From: Hydrogenophaga sp. IBVHS1
GTDB lineage: Bacteria; Pseudomonadota; Gammaproteobacteria; Burkholderiales; Burkholderiaceae_C
Assembly (NCBI RefSeq): GCF_002127265.1
Contig: NZ_NFUU01000001.1
Coordinates: forward strand, 2,426,040-2,490,039
Direction: 5' to 3'
DNA length: 64,000 nt
A program made the position numbers and the translations under genes. Under the pieces are notes generated by a model that had not been told where the DNA came from, made no database searches, and saw only the letters and a program-made list of their open reading frames with translations. Below are positions 1-13,055 of the stretch, one piece after another (the stretch's first letter is position 1; every line of letters begins with the position of its first letter).

Positions 1-447
1 TCCAGCAACGCTGAAGGAGCTCGCCTCGCGGCCACCAACCCGACCTGGGCGGGCCTGGCCAGTGAGCGCGCCGCCGCGCAGTTTGGCCTGCACATCGTCG
101 CGCACGCGATCCAGGACGAAGCCTACAACCGCACGCGGTTCGCGGTGATCAGCCTGCCCCAGACGCTGGCCATGCCCCCCGCCTCCGGACGCGACTGCAC
201 CAGCCTGGTGGTATCGGTGCCCAACCGTCCTGGTGCCGTGCACGATCTTCTCGTGCCGCTGAAGAACAATGGCGTGTCCATGACGCGCTTTGAATCGCGC
301 CCGGCCAAATCCGGGCAGTGGGAGTACTACTTCTACATCGATATTGCCGGCCACCCATCGCAACCGCACGTGGCTGCCGCTCTACAAGAACTTCAGGGTC
401 TGTGCGCTTTCTACAAGGTGCTGGGCGCATACCCGGTGAACGAATGA
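1..447 (+). CDS. pheA: Prephenate dehydratase (bifunctional chorismate mutase/prephenate dehydratase), C-terminal part
   Basis: This is the last 148 residues of a P-protein; the 5' end lies outside the window. The enzyme converts chorismate to prephenate and then to phenylpyruvate in phenylalanine synthesis. The visible part ends the dehydratase domain (SNAEGARLAA at the very start, then TRFAVI) and continues into the regulatory ACT domain, which begins at about SLVVSVPNRPGAVHDLL and contains the ESRP motif typical of phenylalanine binding. Phenylalanine feedback is expected from this ACT domain by family knowledge. The stop codon overlaps the start of tyrA, so the two are probably translationally coupled. 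Confidence 0.96.
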   Translation, partial: SSNAEGARLAATNPTWAGLASERAAAQFGLHIVAHAIQDEAYNRTRFAVISLPQTLAMPPASGRDCTSLVVSVPNRPGAVHDLLVPLKNNGVSMTRFESRPAKSGQWEYYFYIDIAGHPSQPHVAAALQELQGLCAFYKVLGAYPVNE

Positions 448-1325
448 TGTTTGAACAATTGGGATTGATTGGCTGCGGCATGATGGGCGGCTCCTTCGCG
501 CTGGCCCTCAAGCGTGCAGGCCTCGTGAAACGCGTGGTGGGTTACAGCAAGTCACCGTCCACCACCGAGCGCGCGCGCCAGCTGGGCGTGATCGACGTCG
601 AGGCGCCGTCTGCGCTGCTCGCCGTCTCGGGGGCAGACCTGGTGCTGCTTGCGGTACCGGTGTCGGCCACCGAAGCCACCTTCAAGGCCATTCGCCATCT
701 GGTTCGCGGCGAAGTGCTGATCATGGACGTGGGTTCGACCAAGCGAGAGGTGATCGACGCCGCGCGCCGCGTGCTGAAAGACCAGGTCGGCGTGTTCGTG
801 CCGACCCACCCGATTGCCGGCAAGGAAGTGGCGGGCGTGGAGCACGCCGACGCAGACCTCTATCACGGCCGCCAGGTCATCCTCACGCCGATCGAGCGCA
901 CCTTGCCAGCGCAACTGGAAAAAGCCCAGCAGCTCTGGACCGCACTCGGCTGCCAGGTCAAGCAGATGACGCCCGAAGCGCACGACGCGGCCTATGCCGC
1001 CGTGAGCCACTTGCCGCACCTGGTGGCATTTGCGCTGATGAACGCCATCCAGGGGCAAGCGTCGGGCCCCGATTTCCTGACCCTGGCGGGTCCGGGGTTC
1101 CGCGATTTCACGCGCATCGCCGCCAGCGATCCCGCTGTGTGGCGCGACATCCTGATGTCCAACCGGGAAGAACTGCTGGCGCAGTCGCGGCATTTCCAGC
1201 GCGCGCTGCATGCGCTGGAGACCGCCATCAACGCCGACAACCCCGACGCCCTTGAGGCCCTGATCGAACAAGCCAGTGGCGCCCGAGCGCGCTGGCGCAT
1301 GACCGCCATCAAGCCTCGAAGCTGA
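444..1325 (+). CDS. tyrA: Prephenate dehydrogenase
   Basis: This NAD(P)-dependent enzyme oxidises prephenate to 4-hydroxyphenylpyruvate in tyrosine synthesis. The protein is 293 aa with an N-terminal Rossmann fold (G10-C-G12-M-M-G15) and a conserved THPIAGKE motif that carries the catalytic histidine region. There is no chorismate mutase or ACT domain, so it is the monofunctional form. Two adjacent ATG codons (444 and 447) could start it; both overlap the pheA stop, and an in-frame extension upstream runs through pheA and was rejected. It sits between pheA and aroA in an aromatic amino acid operon. Confidence 0.96.
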   Translation: MMFEQLGLIGCGMMGGSFALALKRAGLVKRVVGYSKSPSTTERARQLGVIDVEAPSALLAVSGADLVLLAVPVSATEATFKAIRHLVRGEVLIMDVGSTKREVIDAARRVLKDQVGVFVPTHPIAGKEVAGVEHADADLYHGRQVILTPIERTLPAQLEKAQQLWTALGCQVKQMTPEAHDAAYAAVSHLPHLVAFALMNAIQGQASGPDFLTLAGPGFRDFTRIAASDPAVWRDILMSNREELLAQSRHFQRALHALETAINADNPDALEALIEQASGARARWRMTAIKPRS

Positions 1326-1360
1326 GCGCCGCCTCTGGCGCCAGCCGCATCCTTTCGCGC

Positions 1361-3412
1361 ATGTACTCCATCGATCACCTCGACATTCCGCCGCTTTGCA
1401 GTGCCGGTGGGCTCGTGCGCCTGCCGGGCTCCAAGAGCATTTCCAACCGCGTGCTGCTGCTTGCTGCATTGAGCACGAGCCACACCGATGTGCTGGACCT
1501 GCTCGACTCCGACGACACCCGCGTGATGCTTGAGGCCCTGGCACAACTGGGCTGCCGCATCGAGCCGCAGCCAGGCGGTGCGCTGCGCGTGCACGGCCTT
1601 GGCGGTGAACTGCCGGTGCATGCGGCGAGCCTGTTCCTTGGCAACGCCGGCACGGCCATGCGGCCCCTCACGGCCTCGCTGGCCCTTCTGGCCGCACGCC
1701 ATGGCGGCGCCTTTGAACTCAGCGGCATTGCCCGCATGCACGAACGCCCCATTGGCGACCTGGTCGATGCGCTGCGCCAACTCGGCTGCCCGGTGCAATG
1801 CCTCGCCCACGAAGGCTACCCGCCCCTGCGGCTGGGGGATGGGAAAGTACACGCCCTGAAACTGGACAACGCCATCCGCGTGCGTGGCGATGTGTCCAGC
1901 CAGTTCCTCACGGCGCTGCTGCTCGCCCTGCCCCTGGTCGCGCAAGCGCAAGACGTGGTCATCGAGGTCGTGGGCGAACTCATCTCGCGTCCCTACATCG
2001 AGATCACCCTGAACCTGCTGGAGCGTTTTGGCGTGGCCGTGCAGCGCGAAGGCTGGGAACGCTTCACCATCCCGGCGGGAAGTCGTTACCAGTCGCCCGG
2101 GCAGATCGCTGTAGAAGGCGATGCGTCGTCCGCCAGCTACTTCATCGCCCTGGGCGCCATCGCGCCTGCCTCGCCAGGCACGAAAGGCATCACCATCGAG
2201 GGCGTGGGCCTGTCCTCCATCCAGGGCGACATCCGGTTTGTCGAAGCAGCGCGGCTGATGGGCGCAGACATTTCGGGCGAATCCAATCGCCTGCACATCC
2301 GTCGCGGCGCCTGGCCCCTGAAGGCCATCGACCTGGACTGCAACCACATCCCCGACGCCGCCATGACGCTGGCCGTGATGGCGCTCTACGCCGAGGGCAC
2401 CACCACGCTGCGCAACATTGCCAGCTGGCGCGTGAAAGAAACCGACCGCATTGCCGCCATGGCCAACGAGTGCCGCAAGCTCGGCGCCACGGTGGAAGAA
2501 GGCGCCGATTTCATTCGCATCACACCGCCGGTCGGCCCGTCACAGTGGCTCACCCAGGCCATCCACACCTACGACGACCACCGCGTGGCCATGTGCTTTT
2601 CGCTGGCCGCCTTCAACCCCGCCGAGCTGCCCATCCGCATTGAAGACCCCAAGTGCGTGGGCAAAACTTTCCCTGACTATTTCGAGAATCTGTTCGAGGT
2701 CTGCCAGGCCGAACCACGGCACATCCCCGTGATCTGCGTGGACGGGCCCTCTGCGTCGGGCAAAGGCACGCTGTCAGCAGAATTGGCTGACCGACTGGGC
2801 TACCACCTGCTGGACTCGGGCGTGCTCTACAGGCTGGTGGGTCTCGCCGCCGCCAAAGCCGGTTTATCCACCGCGGACGAAGACCTCAAGGACGCCACCC
2901 TGGCACGTCGACTGGGCCAGCTGGCGGCTGGTTTGAATGTGCGCTTTGAGAGCCAGCGCACCTTGCTGGACGGTCAGGATGTGACCGACGCCGTGCGCTC
3001 TGAAGCCGCCGGCATGGCCGCCTCGCGCGTTTCGACCGTTCAGGCCGTGCGCGACGCCCTGCTGGGGCTGCAACACGGTTTCAGGCGCCTTCCCGGGCTG
3101 GTGGCCGACGGGCGCGACATGGGCACGGTGATTTTTCCTGACGCCGCGCTCAAAGTGTTTCTCACGGCTTCCGCCGAGCAACGCGCCGAACGGCGTCATA
3201 AGCAGTTGATTTCAAAGGGAAATGCTGCTAATATCGCCAGTCTTTTGGCTGACCTCAAGGCGCGCGATCAACGGGATGCTTCCCGATTGCACGCACCCCT
3301 GAAGCCTGCTGAAGATGCCTTGCAGCTGGACAACTCCGGGCTGGACATCGAGCAATCGGTCCAGCAGGTGCTGGATTGGTGGCAAGGCAGGACGGTGTTT
3401 TCAGATCCCTGA
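1361..3412 (+). CDS. aroA-cmk: Fused 3-phosphoshikimate 1-carboxyvinyltransferase (EPSP synthase) / cytidylate kinase
   Basis: A single 683-aa reading frame joins two enzymes. Residues 1 to about 447 are EPSP synthase (shikimate pathway), with PGSKSISNR at 22-30 and [11 protein letters not shown] at about 95-105. After a short linker, residues from about 455 are CMP/dCMP kinase, with the P-loop [10 protein letters not shown] at about 461-470, a DSG motif and the DGRDMGTV motif. Elsewhere the two are usually separate genes; such fusions are known in some Burkholderiales. No stop or frameshift separates the halves. It lies 35 bases after tyrA and upstream of rpsA, preserving the common cmk-rpsA order. 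Confidence 0.96.
   Translation: MYSIDHLDIPPLCSAGGLVRLPGSKSISNRVLLLAALSTSHTDVLDLLDSDDTRVMLEALAQLGCRIEPQPGGALRVHGLGGELPVHAASLFLGNAGTAMRPLTASLALLAARHGGAFELSGIARMHERPIGDLVDALRQLGCPVQCLAHEGYPPLRLGDGKVHALKLDNAIRVRGDVSSQFLTALLLALPLVAQAQDVVIEVVGELISRPYIEITLNLLERFGVAVQREGWERFTIPAGSRYQSPGQIAVEGDASSASYFIALGAIAPASPGTKGITIEGVGLSSIQGDIRFVEAARLMGADISGESNRLHIRRGAWPLKAIDLDCNHIPDAAMTLAVMALYAEGTTTLRNIASWRVKETDRIAAMANECRKLGATVEEGADFIRITPPVGPSQWLTQAIHTYDDHRVAMCFSLAAFNPAELPIRIEDPKCVGKTFPDYFENLFEVCQAEPRHIPVICVDGPSASGKGTLSAELADRLGYHLLDSGVLYRLVGLAAAKAGLSTADEDLKDATLARRLGQLAAGLNVRFESQRTLLDGQDVTDAVRSEAAGMAASRVSTVQAVRDALLGLQHGFRRLPGLVADGRDMGTVIFPDAALKVFLTASAEQRAERRHKQLISKGNAANIASLLADLKARDQRDASRLHAPLKPAEDALQLDNSGLDIEQSVQQVLDWWQGRTVFSDP
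3206..3234 (+). promoter_or_regulatory. Candidate sigma-70 promoter for rpsA inside the cmk part
   Basis: TTGATT (3206-3211), a 17-base spacer and TAATAT (3229-3234) form a good sigma-70-like promoter inside the cytidylate kinase coding region, about 375 bases before the rpsA start. The stretch is conspicuously AT-rich for this gene. Enterobacterial rpsA is known to have promoters within cmk, which supports the reading; no transcript start is known here. Confidence 0.5.
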
Positions 3413-3610
3413 AGGCACCTGAAGAGATGGCCAATCAGGCCAATGGTCCAGACGGCACCGCCGGGCTTTCACTGCCCGCATGCCAGATGGTTGTTCCACT
3501 TAACCCCCGCGGCGTTTCACGCCGCATGTCAACACCACGCAAGCGCCGCATCCGTTCCAGCCGCATCCCTGTGGTTGTTGCACCGTCGCCCAATGGTTTT
3601 AGGAAATTCA

Positions 3611-5296
3611 ATGTCTGAATCTTTTGCCGCCCTGTTCGAAGAGTCCCTCAAACGCGCCGAAATGCGCTCGGGCGAAGTCATCACCGCTGAGGTCGTTCGC
3701 ATCGAACACAGCCACGTGGTGGTCAACGCCGGTCTGAAGTCGGAAGCCTATGTGCCGCTGGCCGAATTCAAGAACGATCTGGGTGAACTCGAAGTGCAGG
3801 TGGGCGACTTCGTGGCGGTTGCCATCGACTCCGTTGAAAACGGCTTCGGCGACACGCTGCTCTCGCGCGACAAGGCCAAGCGCCTCGCGTCCTGGATGTC
3901 CCTGGAGAAGGCGCTGGAGTCCGGCGAATTCGTCACCGGCACCACCTCCAGCAAGGTCAAGGGCGGCCTCAAGGTCATGGTCAACGGCATCAGCGCCTTC
4001 CTGCCGGGCTCGCTGGTCGACAGCCGTCCCACCAAGGACCTCACGCCTTACGAAAACAAGACCCTGGAATTCAAGGTCATCAAGCTGGACCGCAAGCGCA
4101 ACAACGTGGTGCTGAGCCGCCGCGCCGTGGTGGAAGCCTCCATGGGCGAAGAGCGCGCCAAGCTGATGGACACCCTGAAGGAAGGCGCCATCGTGCACGG
4201 CGTGGTCAAGAACATCACCGAATACGGTGCGTTCGTGGACCTCGGCGGCATCGACGGCCTGCTGCACATCACCGACATGGCATGGCGCCGTGTTCGCCAC
4301 CCGAGCGAAGTGGTCACGGCTGGTCAGGAAATCACCGCCAAGATCCTCAAGTTCGACACCGAGAAGCACCGCGTCTCGCTGGGCCTCAAGCAAATGGGCG
4401 ATGACCCGTGGATGGGCGTTTCGCGCCGCTACCCGCAAGGCACGCGCATGTTCGGCAAGATCACCAACATCGCCGACTACGGCGCGTTCGTGGAACTCGA
4501 GCCGGGCATTGAAGGCCTGGTGCACGTGTCTGAAATGGACTGGACCAACAAGAACGTGGCCCCGTCCAAGCTGGTGTCGCTGGGCGACGAAGTCGAAGTC
4601 ATGGTGCTCGACATCGACGAAGACAAGCGCCGCATCTCGCTGGGCATGAAGCAGTGCCGCGCCAACCCCTGGCACGAGTTCGCAGAAGCCACCAAGCGCG
4701 GTGACCGCGTCAAGGGCCCCATCAAGTCGATCACCGACTTCGGCGTGTTCGTCGGTCTGGCCGCTGGCATCGATGGCCTGGTGCACCTGTCCGACCTGTC
4801 CTGGAACGAAACCGGCGAAGCCGCCGTTCGCAACTACAAGAAGGGCCAGGAAGTCGAAGCCATCGTGCTGGCCATCGACGTGGAGCGCGAGCGCATCTCC
4901 CTGGGCATCAAGCAGCTCGACGGCGACCCGTTCACCACCTTCGTGTCGGTGAACGACAAGGGTTCCATCGTGACCGGCAAGGTCAAGACCGTGGACGCCA
5001 AGGGTGCCGAGATCGATCTGGGCGAAGAAGTGATGGGCTATCTGCGCGCCAGCGAAATCAGCCGCGACCGCGTGGAAGACGCGCGCAACATGCTGAAGGA
5101 AGGCGACGAAGTCACCACCGTGGTGGTGAACATCGACCGCAAGACGCGCAACATCCAGTTGTCCATCAAGGCCAAGGACGCCGCCGACCAGCAGGAAGCC
5201 ATGGCCAGCCTGAGCCAGCAGTCTTCCCGCGAAAACGCCGGCACCACCAGCCTGGGCGCCCTGCTGCGCGCAAAGCTGGACAACAACAACGGCTGA
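3611..5296 (+). CDS. rpsA: 30S ribosomal protein S1
   Basis: The product is 561 aa, close to the 557 aa of E. coli S1, and contains a series of S1 (OB-fold) RNA-binding repeats; recurring YGAFVDL, YGAFVEL and FGVFVGL segments mark repeats three to five. S1 binds mRNA upstream of the start codon and recruits the 30S subunit. The ATG at 3611 ([13 protein letters not shown]) matches the family start; an upstream in-frame extension from 3443 lacks family sequence. The 198 bases between aroA-cmk and rpsA would be the leader, where autogenous control by S1 is known in related bacteria. ihfB follows, as in many proteobacteria. Confidence 0.98.
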   Translation: MSESFAALFEESLKRAEMRSGEVITAEVVRIEHSHVVVNAGLKSEAYVPLAEFKNDLGELEVQVGDFVAVAIDSVENGFGDTLLSRDKAKRLASWMSLEKALESGEFVTGTTSSKVKGGLKVMVNGISAFLPGSLVDSRPTKDLTPYENKTLEFKVIKLDRKRNNVVLSRRAVVEASMGEERAKLMDTLKEGAIVHGVVKNITEYGAFVDLGGIDGLLHITDMAWRRVRHPSEVVTAGQEITAKILKFDTEKHRVSLGLKQMGDDPWMGVSRRYPQGTRMFGKITNIADYGAFVELEPGIEGLVHVSEMDWTNKNVAPSKLVSLGDEVEVMVLDIDEDKRRISLGMKQCRANPWHEFAEATKRGDRVKGPIKSITDFGVFVGLAAGIDGLVHLSDLSWNETGEAAVRNYKKGQEVEAIVLAIDVERERISLGIKQLDGDPFTTFVSVNDKGSIVTGKVKTVDAKGAEIDLGEEVMGYLRASEISRDRVEDARNMLKEGDEVTTVVVNIDRKTRNIQLSIKAKDAADQQEAMASLSQQSSRENAGTTSLGALLRAKLDNNNG

Positions 5297-5394
5297 TCGG
5301 TCGATCGGGCGCCCGGAGGTGGGCGCCGAGCGGGTTCATCCCTGCTTGGCGCTCCATCGAAAGGTGCCCGGCGCCTCCACGCTGAAACCCTGAC

Positions 5395-5715
5395 ATGACA
5401 CGCTCCGACCTCGTTGAGGCCCTTGCCAGCCGCTTCGGCCAGCTCACTCACCGTGACGCCGAATTTGCCGTCAAGGCCATCCTGGATGCCATGGGCGATG
5501 CCCTGGTCAAGGGACACCGGATCGAGATCCGTGGCTTTGGCAGCTTCTCGGTCAATCGCCGCTCACCCCGCATCGGGCGCAACCCGCGTTCGGGCGAAAG
5601 CGTGATGATCCCGGAGAAACGCGTGCCTCACTTCAAGCCAGGCAAAGCCTTGCGCGAGCAGGTGGACGCCAAGACCGCCGAGATCCTCGGGCGGGACCCG
5701 GCCAAGCCGGAGTGA
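5395..5715 (+). CDS. ihfB: Integration host factor subunit beta
   Basis: A 106-aa DNABII-family protein that pairs with IHF-alpha to bind and sharply bend DNA. It has the [11 protein letters not shown] start, the FGSFSVNRR core and the flexible beta-arm with IGRNPRSGE, including the intercalating proline. The C-terminal FKPGKALR segment is also typical. It lies 98 bases after rpsA, the usual rpsA-ihfB neighbourhood, and is probably partly co-transcribed with it. Confidence 0.97.
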   Translation: MTRSDLVEALASRFGQLTHRDAEFAVKAILDAMGDALVKGHRIEIRGFGSFSVNRRSPRIGRNPRSGESVMIPEKRVPHFKPGKALREQVDAKTAEILGRDPAKPE

Positions 5716-5744
5716 CGGACACTATCGAGCGGCAACCTGATCGC

Positions 5745-5750
5745 TACAAT
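5745..5750 (+). promoter_or_regulatory. Possible -10 element upstream of lapA
   Basis: TACAAT lies 24 bases before the lapA start in the 58-base gap after ihfB. No convincing -35 box is seen 16-18 bases upstream, so this is only a candidate. Confidence 0.25.
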
Positions 5751-5773
5751 CGCCCCACCACAAAGGGGACGAC

Positions 5774-6082
5774 GTGAAATACCTGATGTGGCTGCTCAAC
5801 GCAGCCATTTTTTTTGTGCTGTTCGCCTTCGCGCTGAACAACCAGGACAGCGTGACGCTGCACCTGTTTTTCGGGGCCAGCTGGCAGGCACCCCTGGTGC
5901 TGGTGATCCTGGTCGCGCTCGTGGTCGGGGTCGCCCTCGGTGTGGCCGTGATGCTGCCGCTGTGGCTTCGCGCCAAGAAGGCCCGGCGACAGGCCGCCAC
6001 CAACTCCATGCTGGCCAGTACCGCCTTCGACGCAGACTCCACCCTGCTCCCCGACCCGAACGACCGCCGGCATGGACTTTGA
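5774..6082 (+). CDS. lapA: LapA family inner-membrane protein (DUF1049)
   Basis: A 102-aa protein with two predicted membrane helices (about residues 3-20 and 38-63) separated by the short NNQDSVTLHLFFG loop typical of the LapA/YciS family. In E. coli LapA works with LapB in controlling LpxC turnover and lipopolysaccharide assembly. An AAAGGGGAC ribosome site precedes the ATG. The end overlaps lapB by 11 bases, indicating one transcript and coupled translation. Confidence 0.88.
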   Translation: MKYLMWLLNAAIFFVLFAFALNNQDSVTLHLFFGASWQAPLVLVILVALVVGVALGVAVMLPLWLRAKKARRQAATNSMLASTAFDADSTLLPDPNDRRHGL

Positions 6083-7217
6083 TTTCACCTGGCTGCTGTG
6101 GGGCCTGCCGCTGGCCTTTGCCATGGGCTGGGCGGCCTCCCGGCTCGACCTGCGCCAGTGGCGCATGGAAAGCCGCCAGGCGCCCAAGGCCTATTTCCGC
6201 GGACTGAATCACCTGCTCAACGAGCAGCAAGACCAGGCCATCGACGCTTTCATTGAAGCGGTGCAGGGCGACCCCGACACCGCCGAACTGCACTTCGCGC
6301 TGGGCAATCTTTTTCGACGCCGCGGCGACTACGACCGGGCCGTGCGCGTGCACGAGCACCTGCTCTCGCGAGCCGACATCAGCCGCAAAGACCGCGACCG
6401 AGCGCAGCATGCGCTCGCGCTGGATTTCCTCAAGGCGGGCTTGCTCGACCGCGCCGAAGCGGCACTGCACAAGCTGCAGGGTTCAGCCTTCGAAGGCGAA
6501 GCCTTGCTCGCGCTGCTTGGCATTTACGAACGGTCACGCGATTGGCCGCGAGCCAAGGAGATTGCGCAGAAACTGGAAGACGCCGAGCAAGGCAGTTTCT
6601 CCGGTCGTCTGGCCCACTACCTTTGCGAAGAAGCCGAGCTGGCCCAGCGCAGTGGCGATCAGGGCAAGGCCATGAGCTTGCTGGAGGAAGCGGTGCAGCG
6701 GGCGCCGCAGCTCGCGCGCGGCTGGATGGCGCTCTCGACTCAAAAATCGCTCGCGGGCGATGCACAGGGAGCCTTTGAAGCGCTGCGCAAGCTGCACAAG
6801 CATGCACCGCAAGGTCTGCCGCTGGCCGCCGGCATGCTGGCTGACCTGGCGCGCCAGACCGCACGCCAGGCCGAAGCGGTGCTGCTGCTTCAAGAGGCCC
6901 AATCGCGCGCGCCATCTATCGACATCACGGAAGCCCTGGCCAGTCTCAGCGATGGATCTGCCGAAGTGCGAGCGCACTACCTGCAGCACCTGGAGCGCGA
7001 GCCCTCGCTGGTGATCACCGCCCAGTGGCTGGCGGGTGAAACACTCTCGAACCCTGAGGCGCAAGAGCGTGTGAAGCTCTCGCTGGAGCAGGCCAGCGCA
7101 CCGCTGCGGCGTTACCGTTGTGCCGCCTGCGGTTTCGAAGCCCGCCAGCACTTCTGGCAGTGCCCGGGCTGCCAGGCCTGGGACAGCTACCCGGCAAGGC
7201 GAGTCGAAGAGCTTTGA
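6072..7217 (+). CDS. lapB: Lipopolysaccharide assembly protein B
   Basis: The 381-aa protein has an N-terminal membrane anchor (about residues 6-22), then tetratricopeptide repeats (first ones around FRGLNHLLNEQQDQAIDAF and ALGNLFRRRGDYDRAV) and a C-terminal rubredoxin-like metal knuckle with CAAC and CPGC pairs. This is the standard LapB/YciM plan and length (E. coli 389 aa). LapB is known to act with FtsH to regulate LpxC degradation and to organise LPS synthesis enzymes on the cytoplasmic face. It overlaps lapA. The next gene is on the opposite strand and converges with it. Confidence 0.95.
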   Translation: MDFDFTWLLWGLPLAFAMGWAASRLDLRQWRMESRQAPKAYFRGLNHLLNEQQDQAIDAFIEAVQGDPDTAELHFALGNLFRRRGDYDRAVRVHEHLLSRADISRKDRDRAQHALALDFLKAGLLDRAEAALHKLQGSAFEGEALLALLGIYERSRDWPRAKEIAQKLEDAEQGSFSGRLAHYLCEEAELAQRSGDQGKAMSLLEEAVQRAPQLARGWMALSTQKSLAGDAQGAFEALRKLHKHAPQGLPLAAGMLADLARQTARQAEAVLLLQEAQSRAPSIDITEALASLSDGSAEVRAHYLQHLEREPSLVITAQWLAGETLSNPEAQERVKLSLEQASAPLRRYRCAACGFEARQHFWQCPGCQAWDSYPARRVEEL

Positions 7218-7230
7218 CGCCCTCAGCGAC

Positions 7231-10854
<3,624 letters not shown>

Positions 10855-10859
10855 GTGGT

Positions 10860-11399
10860 TCAGAGGGATGCGGCCGAACGGGCGGCCTGGTCGTAGATGC
10901 CGGAGAGCACGCGAAGCAAGCGGGCGAGCTGACCGATGTCGTGGTTGAGGGCGTCGTCCGCCTTGAGCGCGTCGATCAGGCAACTCTCTCGGATCTCCCG
11001 GTACCGCGTGACATAGCCCTTGCCGAGGTCGGTGGAGGCGTAGGTCACTTCCTTGCCGTTCTTGCTGGACTCCACCACCCCCAGACCCTGCAGCTTCTTG
11101 AGCGAGTAGTTGATGAGGTGGGTGTCCTCGACGTTCATGATGAACGCGATGTCGGCCAGCCGCTTGTTGCGCGCACGGTGCGTGACGTGGTGCAGCACCA
11201 GCACATCGAGCGCCGTGAGGTCCTTCAGACCAGCGGCGCTCATGCAGTGAATCACCCAGCGATGAAACGCATTGCCGGACACGATGAGCCCGAATTCGAA
11301 CTCGCTCATCTCGGCGCTGCGAGGCGACACCAGGTGCGCGGAGGACACGATGGGCGCCTGTGTCGGGGTTGGCTTGGCACTTGCTTTGGAACGGGCCAT
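10860..11399 (-). CDS. Winged-helix transcriptional regulator, MarR-like
   Basis: A 179-aa DNA-binding protein with a winged-helix core of the MarR type: the [15 protein letters not shown] helix, an [29 protein letters not shown] recognition segment, and a wing around [20 protein letters not shown]. The first 30 residues are low-complexity. It precedes the oxoprolinase gene in the same direction and is divergent from the TRAP transporter at 11577, so it plausibly controls both. A palindrome at 11459-11471 in the shared upstream region is a candidate site. The ligand is unknown. Confidence 0.8.
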   Translation of the reverse strand: MARSKASAKPTPTQAPIVSSAHLVSPRSAEMSEFEFGLIVSGNAFHRWVIHCMSAAGLKDLTALDVLVLHHVTHRARNKRLADIAFIMNVEDTHLINYSLKKLQGLGVVESSKNGKEVTYASTDLGKGYVTRYREIRESCLIDALKADDALNHDIGQLARLLRVLSGIYDQAARSAASL

Positions 11400-11458
11400 G
11401 TCAAAAATTCTGCGTCGTTTCGGTGCACGGCAGTTTAGGCGTTATGCCGACGATTTAC

Positions 11459-11471
11459 CAACAATTTGTTG
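11459..11471. promoter_or_regulatory. Perfect inverted repeat, candidate operator
   Basis: CAACAA-T-TTGTTG is a perfect 6-1-6 palindrome in the 177-base divergent region between the MarR-like regulator and the dctP-like gene. It directly overlaps a TTGACA hexamer (11469-11474) on the plus strand, though no good -10 is seen at the right distance. Its position suits control of one or both transcripts. Confidence 0.4.
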
Positions 11472-11576
11472 ACATCAAGGGAAAGTACCGATCACACTTC
11501 GCCCACTCGCCGATAGAGTCCAACCCTGCCGCAAACCGCTGCACGATCCGAGTCCACACCCACCTGGAGCCCTCCC

Positions 11577-12551
11577 ATGAAACGTCGTCTGTTCAGCCTT
11601 TCCGTGGCCGCCGCGGCCGCTGCCTTGAGCCTCTCCGCACACGCCCAGACCAAATGGGACCTGCCCGCGGCCTATCCCGCCACCAACTTCCATTCCGTCA
11701 ACCTCGCCACCTTCGCGGCCGACGTGAACAAGGCCACCGGTGGCAAGCTGCAGATCACGGTGCACCCGGGCGCGTCCCTCTTCAAGGCGCCCGAAATCAA
11801 GCGCGCGGTGCAAGGTGGCCAGGCGCAAGCGGGCGAGATCCTGCTGGCGGCCTACCAGAACGAGTGGCAGATGTTCGGCGCCGATGGCCTGCCATTCCTC
11901 GCCACCAGCTACGACCAGTCGATGAAGCTCTACAAGGCACAGAAGCCGATCCTGGAGAAGAAGCTCGCCGAGCAGGGCATGCAGTTGCTCTACACCGTGG
12001 CCTGGCCACCCCAGGGCATCTACAGCAAGAAGCCCGTGACCAGCGCGGCCGACCTCAAGGGCAGCAAGTGGCGCGCCTACAGCCCGGCCACTTCGCGCAT
12101 CGCTGAACTGGTGGGCGCACAACCCGTCACGGTGCAGGCCGCCGAGCTCTCGCAGGCGCTGGCCACCGGTGCGGTGGAAGCCAACATGACTTCGGGCGCC
12201 ACCGGTGTGGACAGCAAGCTCTACGAACACCTGAAGTTCTACTACGACGTGCAGGCCTGGCTGCCGAAGAACGCCGTGATCGTCAACAAGAAAGCTTTCG
12301 ACGCCCTCGACAAGCCGACGCAGGACGCGCTGCTGAAAGCCGCTGCCGAAGCCGAGACGCGTGGCTGGGCCGCCTCGCAGAAGGTCAACACCGACACGCT
12401 GGCCATCCTCAAAACCAACGGCATGGCCGTGGAGCCGCCTTCGGCTGCGCTGAAGGCCGATATGCAGAAAGTCGGCGAGACGATGGTCAAGGAATGGGTG
12501 GAAAAAGCCGGTCCTGAAGGCCAGGCCATGCTCGACGCGTACAGGAAGTAA
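11577..12551 (+). CDS. TRAP transporter substrate-binding protein (DctP family)
   Basis: The 324-aa precursor has a Sec signal peptide (positively charged MKRR, hydrophobic core, cleavage near SAHA-QT at about residue 23). The mature part is a DctP-like periplasmic binding protein with the ADLKGSKWRAYSPATSRIAELVG segment that contains the conserved carboxylate-binding arginine region. It delivers a small organic acid, identity unknown, to the membrane subunits encoded directly downstream. The gene abuts dctQ with no gap. Being next to an oxoprolinase, the substrate could be a cyclic or amide acid, but that is inference. Confidence 0.92.
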   Translation: MKRRLFSLSVAAAAAALSLSAHAQTKWDLPAAYPATNFHSVNLATFAADVNKATGGKLQITVHPGASLFKAPEIKRAVQGGQAQAGEILLAAYQNEWQMFGADGLPFLATSYDQSMKLYKAQKPILEKKLAEQGMQLLYTVAWPPQGIYSKKPVTSAADLKGSKWRAYSPATSRIAELVGAQPVTVQAAELSQALATGAVEANMTSGATGVDSKLYEHLKFYYDVQAWLPKNAVIVNKKAFDALDKPTQDALLKAAAEAETRGWAASQKVNTDTLAILKTNGMAVEPPSAALKADMQKVGETMVKEWVEKAGPEGQAMLDAYRK

Positions 12552-13055
12552 ATGCGCCGATCCCTCGACGCGCTCTACACCGGCGCGGCCTGGCTGGCCG
12601 CGCTGTTCATGATCGGTGTGCTGGTCATGGTGCTGCTCTCCATGCTGGGGCGCGCGCTGCAGTTCTATGTGCCCGGCACCGACGCCTATGCCGGCTACGC
12701 CATGGCGGGCGCCGGTTTCCTGGCGCTGGCGCACACGCTCAAGAGCGGCGAACACATTCGCGTCACGCTGATCATCGGCAAGCTCACCGGTGGCGCGCGT
12801 CGCGGACTTGAGCTGTGGTCGCTGTCGGTCGCCGCGGTGCTCGCCGGACTGCTCGCCGTCTACGCGTGGCGACTGGCCTGGCAGTCGCACCAGTTCCACG
12901 ACATCTCCACCTCGGCCGATGCCACGCCGCTTTGGATCCCGCAGATCCTCATGGGCGTGGGCACCACCGTGCTGCTGGTCGCACTCGTGGACGAATGGGT
13001 GCTGGAGCTGCGGCGCAAACGTTCGCACGAAAGCGTGGAGACGCGCCATGAATGA
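12552..13055 (+). CDS. TRAP transporter small permease (DctQ family)
   Basis: A 167-aa membrane protein with four predicted helices (about 10-32, 48-64, 88-110 and 130-150), the usual DctQ layout. It partners the large permease in sodium-driven uptake. The ATG follows the dctP stop directly, and its own end overlaps the dctM start by 8 bases, so the three genes form one operon. Confidence 0.9.
   Translation: MRRSLDALYTGAAWLAALFMIGVLVMVLLSMLGRALQFYVPGTDAYAGYAMAGAGFLALAHTLKSGEHIRVTLIIGKLTGGARRGLELWSLSVAAVLAGLLAVYAWRLAWQSHQFHDISTSADATPLWIPQILMGVGTTVLLVALVDEWVLELRRKRSHESVETRHE

Noticed and set aside
318..443. A longer tyrA starting upstream inside pheA
   Set aside because: The extension is arginine-rich, has no family similarity and lies fully within pheA; the ATG pair at 444/447 gives the standard dehydrogenase start.
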